NCBI RefSeq assembly: GCF_000473995.1
Contig: NC_022571.1
Location: forward strand, 2,325,416 to 2,389,415
From: Clostridium saccharobutylicum DSM 13864
GTDB lineage: Bacteria; Bacillota; Clostridia; Clostridiales; Clostridiaceae
Reading direction: 5' to 3'
Length of the DNA stretch: 64,000 bases
This document shows, piece by piece, positions 17,666 through 26,007 of this stretch; position 1 is the first letter of the stretch; each line of letters opens with the position of its first letter. Position numbers and translations under genes: made by a program. The notes under the pieces were generated by a model, which was given only the letters and a program-made list of their open reading frames with translations, did not search any database and had not been told where the DNA came from.

Positions 17666-18316
17666 ATGAAGAAATTATTGTATATAACAGTAAACTCAAA
17701 ACCAGAAGAAATGTCATCAAGTAAAAAAGTAGGAAGAGCTTTTGTAAATAGATTTTTAGAGTTACATAATGATTTTAAATTAGAGGAATTAGACCTTTAT
17801 AATTGTTATATACCACGTTTGCAATATCAATATTTTGAAAAAAGAAATGCAATGATAAAGGAAGAGGATTTTAATAAACTAGATATACATGGGCAAGAAG
17901 AGGTACATAAAATAGTTAAACTAACTGATCAATTTAAAGAGGCTGATATGTATGTTATTGCAGCTCCCATGTGGAGTTTATCATTTCCAGCACCATTGAA
18001 GGAATATATAGATTGTGTTGTTATGGATGGAAAGACAATAAGTATAAAAGAAAATAATGTAGAGGGATTATTAAATGATAAGCCAAGGGGAATGGTATAT
18101 ATTCAATCTTCTGGAGGGAAAATACCTTGGATATTAAGACTGGTAATGAATAAAGGTTTAAACTATGTACATGATATTATGAAAACAATTGGTATAAAAC
18201 GATTTGAAGAATTGCTAGTTGATGGTACTGGTTTTACAGAAGAGGAAAAAAAGCAAGCTATAAATCAAGCTATATCTAAAATTGATAATGTTATAGATGA
18301 AGTTTGGAGAGAATAA
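17666..18316 (+). CDS. FMN-dependent NAD(P)H reductase / azoreductase-like flavodoxin-fold protein
   Basis: Flavodoxin-like fold oxidoreductase of 216 residues. The N-terminus LLYITVNSKPEEMSSSKKVG is the FMN-phosphate loop pattern of AzoR/NQO-type reductases. AAPMWSLSFPAPLKEYIDCV is the conserved second FMN-binding loop, and the IQSSGG segment matches the third. Such enzymes reduce quinones, azo dyes or nitro-compounds with NADH or NADPH. The start is ATG 17666, five to six bases after GAGGTGA; an in-frame GTG at 17657 overlaps that ribosome site. A hairpin terminator follows at 18385. The substrate is unknown. Confidence 0.85.
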   Translation: MKKLLYITVNSKPEEMSSSKKVGRAFVNRFLELHNDFKLEELDLYNCYIPRLQYQYFEKRNAMIKEEDFNKLDIHGQEEVHKIVKLTDQFKEADMYVIAAPMWSLSFPAPLKEYIDCVVMDGKTISIKENNVEGLLNDKPRGMVYIQSSGGKIPWILRLVMNKGLNYVHDIMKTIGIKRFEELLVDGTGFTEEEKKQAINQAISKIDNVIDEVWRE

Positions 18317-18375
18317 AAAATATGTTTATATCTCCAATAATTATATGTGAAATTAATTTATAAGGGGGGCTAAGC

Positions 18376-18447
18376 ATGACATTCAGACTGCTGACAATAC
18401 GTGAGCAGTCTTTAAATATAGTACATGGTAATGTTATTGTTTCTTAA
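18376..18447 (+). CDS. Possible 23-residue small ORF
   Basis: An AAGGGGGG ribosome site is followed after about six bases by an ATG and 23 codons. The hairpin at 18385-18411 lies inside it and the end overlaps the convergent gene by 14 bases. The good ribosome site is the only positive evidence; it may be the broken start of a lost gene. Confidence 0.2.
   Translation: MTFRLLTIREQSLNIVHGNVIVS
18385..18414 (+). terminator. Hairpin terminator after the flavin reductase
   Basis: AGACTGCT and AGCAGTCT pair around an 11-base loop and are followed by TTTAAAT. It lies about 70 bp after the reductase stop. Confidence 0.55.
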
Positions 18448-18700
18448 TTTTATTCTTAAAAGTATCAACTATATTACATGTAGTATCACATGTTCCAACA
18501 GAAAGTATACCGATAATTACCCCATAAACAATTTTATTAGGAATATTACTTGCTGAAAATCCAAGAAGACTTATACCTATTCCAGCTGGTATTGCTAATA
18601 AATGAGCATATTTTTTGTTTATACCAAACTTCTCTAAACTCTCAACGAAAGCATAAACTATTGCAGTTAGAAGTGCTATTTCGTTAAAATTTTCTAACAT
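18434..18700 (-). CDS. Small membrane protein, holin-like
   Basis: Protein of 88 residues with two to three hydrophobic segments (ALLTAIVYAFVESLEKFG; LLAIPAGIGISLLGF; IVYGVIIGILSVGTC) and a Lys-rich C-terminus (FKNKIKKQ). Size and layout resemble small phage-type holins, but no neighbouring lysis or phage gene supports that role. The start is ATG at 18700, six bases after AAGGTG; an in-frame GTG nine bases upstream overlaps the ribosome site. Function unknown. Confidence 0.6.
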   Translation of the reverse strand: MLENFNEIALLTAIVYAFVESLEKFGINKKYAHLLAIPAGIGISLLGFSASNIPNKIVYGVIIGILSVGTCDTTCNIVDTFKNKIKKQ

Positions 18701-18709
18701 GCATTTCAC

Positions 18710-19043
18710 CTTCTTTATAATTATTTTAATAGAAGTTATTTCATATTAATGGTTCTTAACATTATTATATGTAACATAATGTTAAAATGTACAAGGAAGG
18801 TTACAATAAGTAGAATAGATATACAATGTTTACTAAACTTAAGAGTTTATCAATACTAGAAAGTAAGTGCACTTTTTTGCGTAGTATTGCATTTAAAATA
18901 CTATAGGTCTTTGCTCAATCTAATACTCAACAAAAGATCACCCTTACATTTTAAAGTTTAAATCTAGTTCAGAGATTGATTATCTAAAAAATATGCATAC
19001 TTAGTATTTTGATGAAACATCTCAATGTATACAGCTTGGAATG
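18710..19043. other. Intergenic stretch between two minus-strand genes
   Basis: About 330 bp with no coding signal. The right edge (from about 19029) contains the end sequence of a family R repeat, which extends into the 3' end of the next gene. No clear terminator or promoter was seen. Confidence 0.5.
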
Positions 19044-19502
19044 TTATTTTCTTTCATGTGCCTTAATAATATATTTTGCTTCTTTATATACTGAAACACA
19101 TATTGGTTGTAATCTTAATCCACACCAGTCTTGTTTTTTATTCTTTTTACTATTTTTATAAGCATTCATTGTTTTATCTCTTTTAACATTATGAAAACTA
19201 AACTGTCTTTCTCCAATAGTTATGTATGCAATATTTTCATCTAAATATATATCTATTTTGTCAATATTATTATCAATTATTTGTGTAATGGCCAAAGCAA
19301 CATAATCTTTTATTATATATCTTTTTTTATAAACATCCTCAGCATAATCCTTTTTTATATAAGCATTAATTAAGTTCATACATGCAAAAAAATAGAAAGC
19401 AGTTTCTTTAGTTTTTATTTGATTTTTTAATATAGTTGCGCTAATATATGCTTCATTTGCTACTTCTAACTCTATATATTCATTTGTTATTGTATTTTCC
19501 AT
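19044..19502 (-). CDS. Uncharacterised protein; C-terminus encoded by a repeat end
   Basis: Protein of 152 residues that I do not recognise. It is soluble, with a helical middle part (TAFYFFACMNLINAYIKK) and a basic segment (NAYKNSKKNKKQDW). The start ATG 19502 follows GGAAGGTG with good spacing; an upstream in-frame ATG at 19544 lacks a ribosome site. The last codons (KAHERK) and stop are formed by the TAAGGCACATGAAAGAAAATAACA end of a family R repeat, so the original C-terminus may have been replaced by repeat insertion. No function can be inferred from neighbours. Confidence 0.6.
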   Translation of the reverse strand: MENTITNEYIELEVANEAYISATILKNQIKTKETAFYFFACMNLINAYIKKDYAEDVYKKRYIIKDYVALAITQIIDNNIDKIDIYLDENIAYITIGERQFSFHNVKRDKTMNAYKNSKKNKKQDWCGLRLQPICVSVYKEAKYIIKAHERK

Positions 19503-19772
19503 AAACTTCACCTTCCTAACTTTATATATTATATTTTCTAACATTTCCTCTATTTACTTTGCATAACTTAGATTTCTAATACTAGTTTTCCATTTCATAA
19601 CAATATTCTTGATATAAAATAGATTCTACAATTTAAAAAGAATCTCCTGCTTTTTACAACAAATTAAATGATAAGACAAAATAACCAATAAAGAAATATA
19701 TTTTTACATCTAAATTTCAGCAAGATTATTTCTAATGAAATGATAAAATCGATATATAGGGAGTTGAGAAAA

Positions 19773-19880
19773 ATGAATTTGAAAATTATGAAATATTATA
19801 ACCTAGAGGTAATTATTAAGCGACGGTGGAGTAGAAATTGTAATAAAATGCAATGAAATAAAAGAGATAAATAGGATAAT
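19773..19880 (+). pseudogene. Short frameshifted coding relic
   Basis: An AGGGAG ribosome site leads to a 27-codon reading frame. After a frame change the sequence reads on as GGVEIVIKCNEIKEINRI before a stop. This suggests a small gene disrupted by a frameshift and deletion. No family was recognised. Confidence 0.3.
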
Positions 19881-19917
19881 TTAGAATTTTGATTATATAA
19901 AAATTAGGAGGTAAGTG

Positions 19918-20868
19918 ATGAGCACATTGAAAGAAGACAAAATGTACATTTTTAAAATGATAGATGAGAGAGAATTAGATTATGGTAAAAGCAAAGATTC
20001 TAAAACTAGTGCATTGAGTACAGTTAAATATTTAGGAAATGGAAAGCAAATAATTGAAATAAGAGATAAAATTGCAGATTATAATAGCTGTAAGTCTAGT
20101 AACAAAAATTTCTATAATCAATCCTATGTTAATTATGTTGACAAGCTTGCTGAAGGAGCTGATATTAGTGCAGAATTTCCTCTCGGCAGTTCCTACAAAA
20201 ATAGAGTAATTTATGATTGTGATATGTTGCATGAAACAGAATTAACACATATGGAGAATAAATGGATATGTGATTTAATGCACAATTCTGGCAATAGTAA
20301 TTATGATAATGTTTATTTCAAAAGTTTAGACTATAAATATAAGTATGTGAAGTATAGAGATAAAAATGGTAATGAGTGCTTTGCTAGATTTATTTATTTT
20401 AAATTCAAAGATTTAGTTGAAGAAACTACACGACATAATAGTAAATTTGATGAAATAATTAGTGAAGATGTTGAATGGTTGAAACTAATTAAAGAAGGAA
20501 ATATGGAAGAATTATATAGACTTAGGCCTTCAGACAGGGGAATTTCACGTGAAAAATTAATACACAATATTGCAATGGAATTAAAGCTTATATCAGAAAG
20601 ATATCGTATTTTAACTTATAAGGGTAATTTAGGTACTACTAATCAAAAATATGGTAATGATGAATTTATTCCTACAGCTAGTGATGCGAAGTCTTTAATT
20701 GAATCTAATGTATTAATTGAAGAATATTCATTTAATAATTTAAAAGATTTAGAGGATGATATAAAAGAACCAAGAGAAATTGATTTTGAATTAGTTTTAA
20801 GTTATTTCACAGATTTTACTCATAATATATTTGTAAAGATTAGAAAAGGTAAACAAAAATATGCTTAG
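19918..20868 (+). CDS. Uncharacterised 317-residue protein
   Basis: Soluble protein with no family that I recognise. It is rich in charged residues, lacks signal peptide and membrane segments, and has an aromatic middle part (YKYKYVKYRDKNGNECFARF). The C-terminus is basic (KIRKGKQKYA). The start ATG 19918 follows AGGAGG with six-base spacing; an overlapping GTG at 19915 is less well placed. It appears monocistronic, with a good terminator at 20944. Confidence 0.6.
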   Translation: MSTLKEDKMYIFKMIDERELDYGKSKDSKTSALSTVKYLGNGKQIIEIRDKIADYNSCKSSNKNFYNQSYVNYVDKLAEGADISAEFPLGSSYKNRVIYDCDMLHETELTHMENKWICDLMHNSGNSNYDNVYFKSLDYKYKYVKYRDKNGNECFARFIYFKFKDLVEETTRHNSKFDEIISEDVEWLKLIKEGNMEELYRLRPSDRGISREKLIHNIAMELKLISERYRILTYKGNLGTTNQKYGNDEFIPTASDAKSLIESNVLIEEYSFNNLKDLEDDIKEPREIDFELVLSYFTDFTHNIFVKIRKGKQKYA

Positions 20869-20943
20869 AATTAAATTCTTAGTAAGGATATTAATACAGG
20901 AATTATATATTTAGTTTTTTGGATAATATTATAAATGTTACTT

Positions 20944-20980
20944 AGCTATCTCACTAAACAATTAGTAGATAGCTTTTTTC
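20944..20980 (+). terminator. Rho-independent terminator
   Basis: AGCTATCTCACTAA and TTAGTAGATAGCT form a stem with one unpaired base, followed by six T. It closes the uncharacterised gene ending at 20868. Confidence 0.85.
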
Positions 20981-21136
20981 GTTGAGAATATATAGTAAGA
21001 TGTAAAAAACTATGTTAAAAATATCAATTTTGTAGAATTATTTACAAAATTGTTGAAAGGATATTGAAAAAATGTAATAATATAAAATAAAGTAATATAT
21101 AGGAATATTGCTTGCAGTTAAAATGTAATTAATTTT

Positions 21137-21298
21137 TAGTCACATAAAAAAATAGCAGGTCCAAAGTTACCAATGGGTATTTTTCATCAACCAAAGAGGA
21201 GAATTGCCCTCAGAGTAGGTCTATTGGGATAACTTGCACATGCAGGATGAGGGAAAATAGTCTAGCAAATGGACTTGTTATTTTTGAATGTGCCTCAT
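21137..21298. repeat. Dispersed structured repeat, family R, copy 2
   Basis: Left end TAGTCACATAAAAAAATAGCAGGTCC and right end GGACTTGTTATTTTTGAATGTGCCTCA are inverted copies. The core includes ATTGCCCTCAGAGTAGGTCT, nearly identical to the inverted copy 4 at 29903-30030. It sits directly before the RsbW-like gene. Confidence 0.8.
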
Positions 21299-21321
21299 AG
21301 AAAGGGGGGAATAGTTTCAGT

Positions 21322-21708
21322 ATGAAAGGTAAAAAAGGAGAATTGGTGCTTTATGGAATCGATAGCATAAATAGTAAGATGGATAATATAATAGAAACTT
21401 TAAATTTAAAAGATCAGCATTTTGAAATAAAATTAGTTATATCAGAAGCTGTTAATAATGCATTTGTTCATGGAAATAAAAGTGATAAAAATAAACCTAT
21501 ACATGTTAAGTGGGAAATGGAAGAAAATAATTTCATACTTAAAGTAACAGATTGTGGAACTGGTATCAATGACTTGAACATTACTAGAGAAATTGATGAA
21601 AAAAATATCTTGGATGAGTCTGGAAGAGGATTGTTTCTTATAAATTGCTATGCTGATGAAGTTAAATGTGTTGATAATTCTATAATTGTAAAAAAATACA
21701 TAATGTAG
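21322..21708 (+). CDS. RsbW/SpoIIAB-like anti-sigma serine kinase (HATPase)
   Basis: GHKL-type ATP-binding protein of 128 residues of the kind that phosphorylates a STAS partner and sequesters a target. The N-box is visible as KLVISEAVNNAFVHGN (about 37-52), the G1 box as DCGTGIND and the G2 box as GRGLFLI. Length matches RsbW/SpoIIAB. GGGGGG precedes the ATG. The next genes encode a chemoreceptor, a STAS protein and a PP2C phosphatase, a full partner-switching set. No sigma factor gene is adjacent, so the final target is unknown. Confidence 0.82.
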   Translation: MKGKKGELVLYGIDSINSKMDNIIETLNLKDQHFEIKLVISEAVNNAFVHGNKSDKNKPIHVKWEMEENNFILKVTDCGTGINDLNITREIDEKNILDESGRGLFLINCYADEVKCVDNSIIVKKYIM

Positions 21709-21758
21709 AGATTAAAAGAATTTATTGATCATTTTTATATAACTTAGGGGGTAAATTA

Positions 21759-23756
21759 ATGAAAATTTCTATAAAAGTAAAATTGATGATTACATTTTTT
21801 ATTGTAATCTCTATACCAATTGCAATCTTAGGATGCATATCATATCAAATGTCTAGTAAATCAATACAATCATCTATACAGCAGCAATTAAAGAAAGATA
21901 CAGCGAGTACAGGAGAATTGATTCATAATAGAATTGATTCAGTAGATAAAATTTTAGAAACTGGAAGTTTAAATGAAGATATTGGTAATGTAATTAAAGA
22001 TGTTAGTTCAGATAATGTAGATAAAGCTTATAAATATATTAAATATATTCAAGAAAATAATAAGGATTATATAGAATCTTTAATTATAACAGATGCCACG
22101 GGTAAAGCAATTATTGATAACCAGACTCAATCTCCTAATATAGATTTGAGTGATAGAGATTATATGAAGAAGGCACTTTTGGGAAAAATGGCTGTCAGTG
22201 AGGTATTAACATCTAGATTTACAGGGAATCCAGCTATTTTTATAGTTTATCCCATTAAAGAGGGAGATAAGATTATTGGGACATTAGTTGGAAGTATAAA
22301 TTTTAACAAGATTTCAGAGTATGCAGCAAAAGTAAAAACTGGGAAAACTGGTTATGCATATATGATTGATAGAAATGGATTGTTTGTGTATCATCCAGAT
22401 AAAGACAAGATTTTAAAAGAAAATGCAAGTGATAATGCAAATGATGATTTAAAAGTTATCATTAATCAAATGAAAGAAGGACAATCTTCGGAAGCATTAT
22501 ACACTTACAACAATGTGAAAAAATATGTTGTTTTTGAACCAGTTGATAATTGGGTAATTGCATCTACAGCAGAGTATAATGATTATATGTCATCAGCTAT
22601 AAGTATTAGAAATTATACAATAAGTATTAGTATTATAGCTATAGTTATTGCAATGATAGGTGCATATTCATATTCATCAAAGGGAATAACCAATCCTATT
22701 AATAAGCTGGAAAAACTGATGAAGCGTGCTGGTGATGGAGATTTAACTGTAAAGATGATTGTAAATAGAAATGATGAAATTGGAGAGTTAGAAAGTTCAT
22801 TCAACAATATGATAGAACATCAAGATGAAATTGTACGAAGGGTATTAAGTGCTTCAGAACAACTGACTGCAGCTTCAGAAGAAATGGCAGCTTCATCTGA
22901 AGAAATAAGTGCTACAACTGAAGAGATTAGTGCAAGTATGAATCAAGTGGCTTTAGATGCTGAAAAACAAAATGAGTCAGTAGTAGGAATTTCAGAAGTA
23001 TTGGTTCAACTGTCAAGTCTTGTACAGCTTGCACAAAACAGGGCTAAGGCAGCAAGTACAAATGCATCTACTACTATGAGTGTGGCAGAGTTTGGAAGGA
23101 CAAAAGTAAAAGAAACTGTTAATGCAATGAATGTTATTAGCGCAGGTAGTAATGAAACAGCAAATGCACTTAAATCATTAGATAAGATATCTACTAAAGT
23201 AGATGGAATAGTAAATACTATAAATGCTATTGCAGAGCAAACAAATCTTCTTGCATTAAATGCATCAATAGAAGCGGCTAGGGCTGGAGAACATGGAAAA
23301 GGCTTTAGTATTGTAGCTGATGAAGTAAAAAAATTATCTGAAGAGACTAATGGTAGAGCTAAAGAAATAGCACTATTAGTTAGCCAAATGATTGAACAGA
23401 CACAAAATGCTGTAGGTTCAATGGAAAGAGCAAAAGTTGAAGTTGATAATGGTGTAAAAAGAGTATCAGAAACAGATAAAGCATTCATTGATATAATGAA
23501 GGCTATAGAAGATATCGTTAGTCATGTTAATGAAATACTTGACATTACTGGAGAGGAAGTTGCATCTTCAGATAAAGTTGTCAAATTAATTAATCAAGTA
23601 GCTACAATAACAGAAAGCAATACTGCAAGTAGTGAAAATGTATCTGCAGCAGCAGAAGAGCAGGCAAGTTCATTAAATAATTTTACAGCAACAGCACAAG
23701 AAACGAGTGCCATGGCAGAAGAATTGACCAAACTTGTAGAAAAGTTTAAAATATGA
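21759..23756 (+). CDS. Methyl-accepting chemotaxis protein with extracellular Cache-type sensor
   Basis: Membrane chemoreceptor of 665 residues. A first membrane helix (about 8-28) is followed by an extracellular double-Cache-like domain to about 285 ([16 protein letters not shown]), a second membrane helix (about 287-307), HAMP ([19 protein letters not shown]) and a signalling domain. The invariant receptor tip lies around [19 protein letters not shown] (about 495-515). No CheR-binding pentapeptide is seen at the end. The gene sits between an RsbW-like kinase and a STAS gene and its stop overlaps the STAS ribosome site, so the four genes are probably one operon. This context suggests it feeds the partner switch as well as, or in place of, the flagellar pathway; that is inference. 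Confidence 0.92.
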   Translation: MKISIKVKLMITFFIVISIPIAILGCISYQMSSKSIQSSIQQQLKKDTASTGELIHNRIDSVDKILETGSLNEDIGNVIKDVSSDNVDKAYKYIKYIQENNKDYIESLIITDATGKAIIDNQTQSPNIDLSDRDYMKKALLGKMAVSEVLTSRFTGNPAIFIVYPIKEGDKIIGTLVGSINFNKISEYAAKVKTGKTGYAYMIDRNGLFVYHPDKDKILKENASDNANDDLKVIINQMKEGQSSEALYTYNNVKKYVVFEPVDNWVIASTAEYNDYMSSAISIRNYTISISIIAIVIAMIGAYSYSSKGITNPINKLEKLMKRAGDGDLTVKMIVNRNDEIGELESSFNNMIEHQDEIVRRVLSASEQLTAASEEMAASSEEISATTEEISASMNQVALDAEKQNESVVGISEVLVQLSSLVQLAQNRAKAASTNASTTMSVAEFGRTKVKETVNAMNVISAGSNETANALKSLDKISTKVDGIVNTINAIAEQTNLLALNASIEAARAGEHGKGFSIVADEVKKLSEETNGRAKEIALLVSQMIEQTQNAVGSMERAKVEVDNGVKRVSETDKAFIDIMKAIEDIVSHVNEILDITGEEVASSDKVVKLINQVATITESNTASSENVSAAAEEQASSLNNFTATAQETSAMAEELTKLVEKFKI

Positions 23757-23767
23757 GGTGATAAGTG

Positions 23768-24052
23768 ATGGAAAATAACAATAATATATATATACCGAAG
23801 GATTTTATTGTAGATGAAGTGGCAGCGTTTAGAGTTGAAATAAATAAGTTAATAGATGAAGGTCAAAAAAATTTCACTTTTGATTTTAGTAAATGCGATT
23901 TTATAGATAGTACAGGTCTTGGAGCGTTAGTGTTTATTTATAAAAAGTGTTCAGAAAAGGGCGGAAGTGTTAAGCTAAAATCATTAAAAGCAGATGTGGA
24001 AAAATTATTTAAGTTGACAAGATTAGATAAGGTATTTGAAATATATCCATAA
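23768..24052 (+). CDS. STAS-domain anti-anti-sigma factor
   Basis: Protein of 94 residues covering one STAS domain. The phosphorylation site is the Ser in DFIDSTGLGALVFIYKK (near residue 57), followed by VKLKSLKADVEKLFKLTRLDKVF typical of RsbV/SpoIIAA. It should be phosphorylated by the RsbW-like kinase and dephosphorylated by the PP2C protein encoded downstream. The GAGGTGA ribosome site overlaps the MCP stop codon, indicating translational coupling. ATG 23768 is preferred to GTG 23765 on spacing. Confidence 0.88.
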   Translation: MENNNNIYIPKDFIVDEVAAFRVEINKLIDEGQKNFTFDFSKCDFIDSTGLGALVFIYKKCSEKGGSVKLKSLKADVEKLFKLTRLDKVFEIYP

Positions 24053-24093
24053 GAAATATATGAAATAGTTTTTTAGGTATAGGAAGGAAAATC

Positions 24094-24197
24094 GAGCTAT
24101 CGCACAAAGAATAAAAACTGCAATATATTGTATGAAATTTTTGAAATTTAAAGTAATATATTGCGGTTGAATTTTTTAATGCGACAGCTCTATTTTT
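24094..24197 (+). terminator. Long two-tier hairpin after the STAS gene
   Basis: Outer arms GAGCTATCGCA and TGCGACAGCTC enclose inner arms CTGCAATATATT and AATATATTGCGG; TATTTTT follows. It lies between the STAS and phosphatase genes, so it may reduce read-through into the phosphatase. Confidence 0.6.
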
Positions 24198-24204
24198 AAA
24201 AGTT

Positions 24205-24370
24205 TTAGGTACATGGAAATAAGAAAAAAGTCAAAAGCTGACATTAATATTTTCAATCAGGCAAGGAGGAAAATTGTGCTCATAGTGGGATAGTAGGTCA
24301 ATTTTTCGAAGAAATATGATGAGAAATAAGCTGGCAAATGGACTTGTTATTTATTTGATTGTGTCTTAAG
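24205..24370. repeat. Dispersed structured repeat, family R, copy 3
   Basis: Ends resemble TAGGTACATGGAAATAAG...AAGTC at the left and GGACTTGTTATTTATTTGATTGTGTCTTAAG at the right, with the core TTTTCAATCAGGCAAGGAGG shared with copy 1 (12328-12494). It lies just upstream of the PP2C phosphatase gene. Confidence 0.75.
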
Positions 24371-24406
24371 AGTATGAGTAATTAAAATTGAAAGGACTTT
24401 TAGTCT

Positions 24407-25882
24407 ATGTGTAGAAAAGAAAAAGTATCGAAGACTAATATAAGAATAAATCAGCTTACAAAGGCTAGAACAGAACATGAGCTAATAGAAAAAGAATTGA
24501 ATGAAATATTAAATGGAATTCCTGATGTAGTAAAAGTATATAATCCTGATTATACAATATCTTTTTTTAATGATGCTGGATATAAATTTTATAATATTGA
24601 TGCAGAAGATATAAAAGGGAAAAGGTGTTATGAAATTCTAGGAAGAACAGAAAAATGTATTGATTGTTCATGTGAAGAAGCTGTTCAAAAGAAAAAAATG
24701 ATATACAAAGAAAGATATGTTCAGGAATTAAATAAATTTATGGATATCTGTTATAATCCAATTCTTGATGAAAATGGAGAAATAATATATATTGTTGAGA
24801 GACTTAGTGATGTCACAGAAAAAAAGGTTCTTCAGAAGAGCCTAGAGGAACGTGAAGAAAGATATAAAGCAGCTATTAATAGTATACCAGATCCTGTAGT
24901 AGTAATATTAGATAATATAATTGTTTTGGCAAACAGAGAAGCATGTAGTTTAGTTAATTTAGATTATGATAAGCTTATTGGAACTAATATATTTAAGCAT
25001 TTTCCAAAGAAATATGTAAGATCTGTGCATGCGAGATATAAAAGGATATTAGCATATAAGAAGATGAAAGATATTGTAGAGTATGATTTTAATCATCCTA
25101 ATAATAAAACAGCTAATTTGCAAATCTCTCACAGCTACATATTATATGATGGAAAACCAGCCATTATAGCAGTTATAAGAGATATAACTGAAATTAGGAA
25201 TGAATTAAATAAAGCAGCTGAATTACAAAGAAAAACTCTGCAAAATGACTTCCCTGCTAAAGAATTTATTGATATAAATTTGGTGTATGTACCAGCTAAT
25301 ATAGTTAGTGGTGATTTCTATCGTATATATAAAATTAATGATGAGCTAATTATAGGTATGATTACAGATGTTAGAGGAAAAGGTATCTCAGCTGCACTTA
25401 GCATATCAGCATTTGATGTTTTATGTTTTCAGGAATTGCAAAATACACATGAACCTATTGAAATAATTAATAATTTAAATAAAAAATTAGTAGATTATTA
25501 TGAAGAAAATTACATTGCAGCATGTTGTTTTAGTATGGATTTCAATAAAAAGGAACTTAAGGCAGTTGGAGCAGGGATAAATCAATTTATTTTCCAAAGA
25601 GAAAGTGTTCAGGAGAAAATTGTTGAAGGAGCCTTTTTGGGAATGTTTAAAGACAGTGAATTTTCTGAACAAGTTATTTCATTTCAAAAAGGTGATAAAT
25701 TTTTCTTTTTTACTGACGGTTTGGAGTTTATATTAGATGAAGATAAAATTATACAAACATATATGGAAGACGTAAGCACATTGCAATTTAAGAATTATCT
25801 TGATGCATTCTTAAACGATACAATACTGGAAAAAGGTAAATTAAAAGATGATTGCACTATGCTTGGAATAGAAATACTTTAA
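24407..25882 (+). CDS. PAS-PAS-PP2C (SpoIIE/RsbU-type) serine phosphatase
   Basis: Cytosolic signalling phosphatase of 491 residues that should remove phosphate from the STAS protein. A short coiled N-terminus is followed by a PAS domain (about 30-140) with a Cys cluster C-x8-9-C-x2-C-x-C (CYEILGRTEKCIDCSC), a second PAS (about 150-265) and a SpoIIE-type PP2C domain (270-491). Metal-binding motifs are SGDFY, MITDVRGKGISAAL, the Asp in FFTDGLE and DDCTMLGIEIL. The Cys cluster may bind metal or sense redox state, which is speculative. It lies behind a hairpin and a family R repeat, so it may have its own promoter, yet it completes the kinase-STAS-phosphatase set. Confidence 0.88.
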   Translation: MCRKEKVSKTNIRINQLTKARTEHELIEKELNEILNGIPDVVKVYNPDYTISFFNDAGYKFYNIDAEDIKGKRCYEILGRTEKCIDCSCEEAVQKKKMIYKERYVQELNKFMDICYNPILDENGEIIYIVERLSDVTEKKVLQKSLEEREERYKAAINSIPDPVVVILDNIIVLANREACSLVNLDYDKLIGTNIFKHFPKKYVRSVHARYKRILAYKKMKDIVEYDFNHPNNKTANLQISHSYILYDGKPAIIAVIRDITEIRNELNKAAELQRKTLQNDFPAKEFIDINLVYVPANIVSGDFYRIYKINDELIIGMITDVRGKGISAALSISAFDVLCFQELQNTHEPIEIINNLNKKLVDYYEENYIAACCFSMDFNKKELKAVGAGINQFIFQRESVQEKIVEGAFLGMFKDSEFSEQVISFQKGDKFFFFTDGLEFILDEDKIIQTYMEDVSTLQFKNYLDAFLNDTILEKGKLKDDCTMLGIEIL

Positions 25883-25933
25883 TCTAAAATACTTACTTTC
25901 TGGGTTGAAGTACATTTCAAACAATATTAATTA

Positions 25934-25969
25934 AGAGCAATTTAGAGATATATCCAAATTGCCCTTTTT
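25934..25969 (+). terminator. Rho-independent terminator of the phosphatase gene
   Basis: GAGCAATTT and AAATTGCCC pair with one mismatch around a 12-base loop and are followed by TTTTTG. Confidence 0.75.
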
Positions 25970-26007
25970 GTATTTATTGAGAGTGTAAAAGCTACGAAAT
26001 ATTCATG

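Noticed and set aside
18434..18700. Phage lysis cassette
   Set aside because: Only a holin-like protein is present, with no endolysin or other phage gene nearby.
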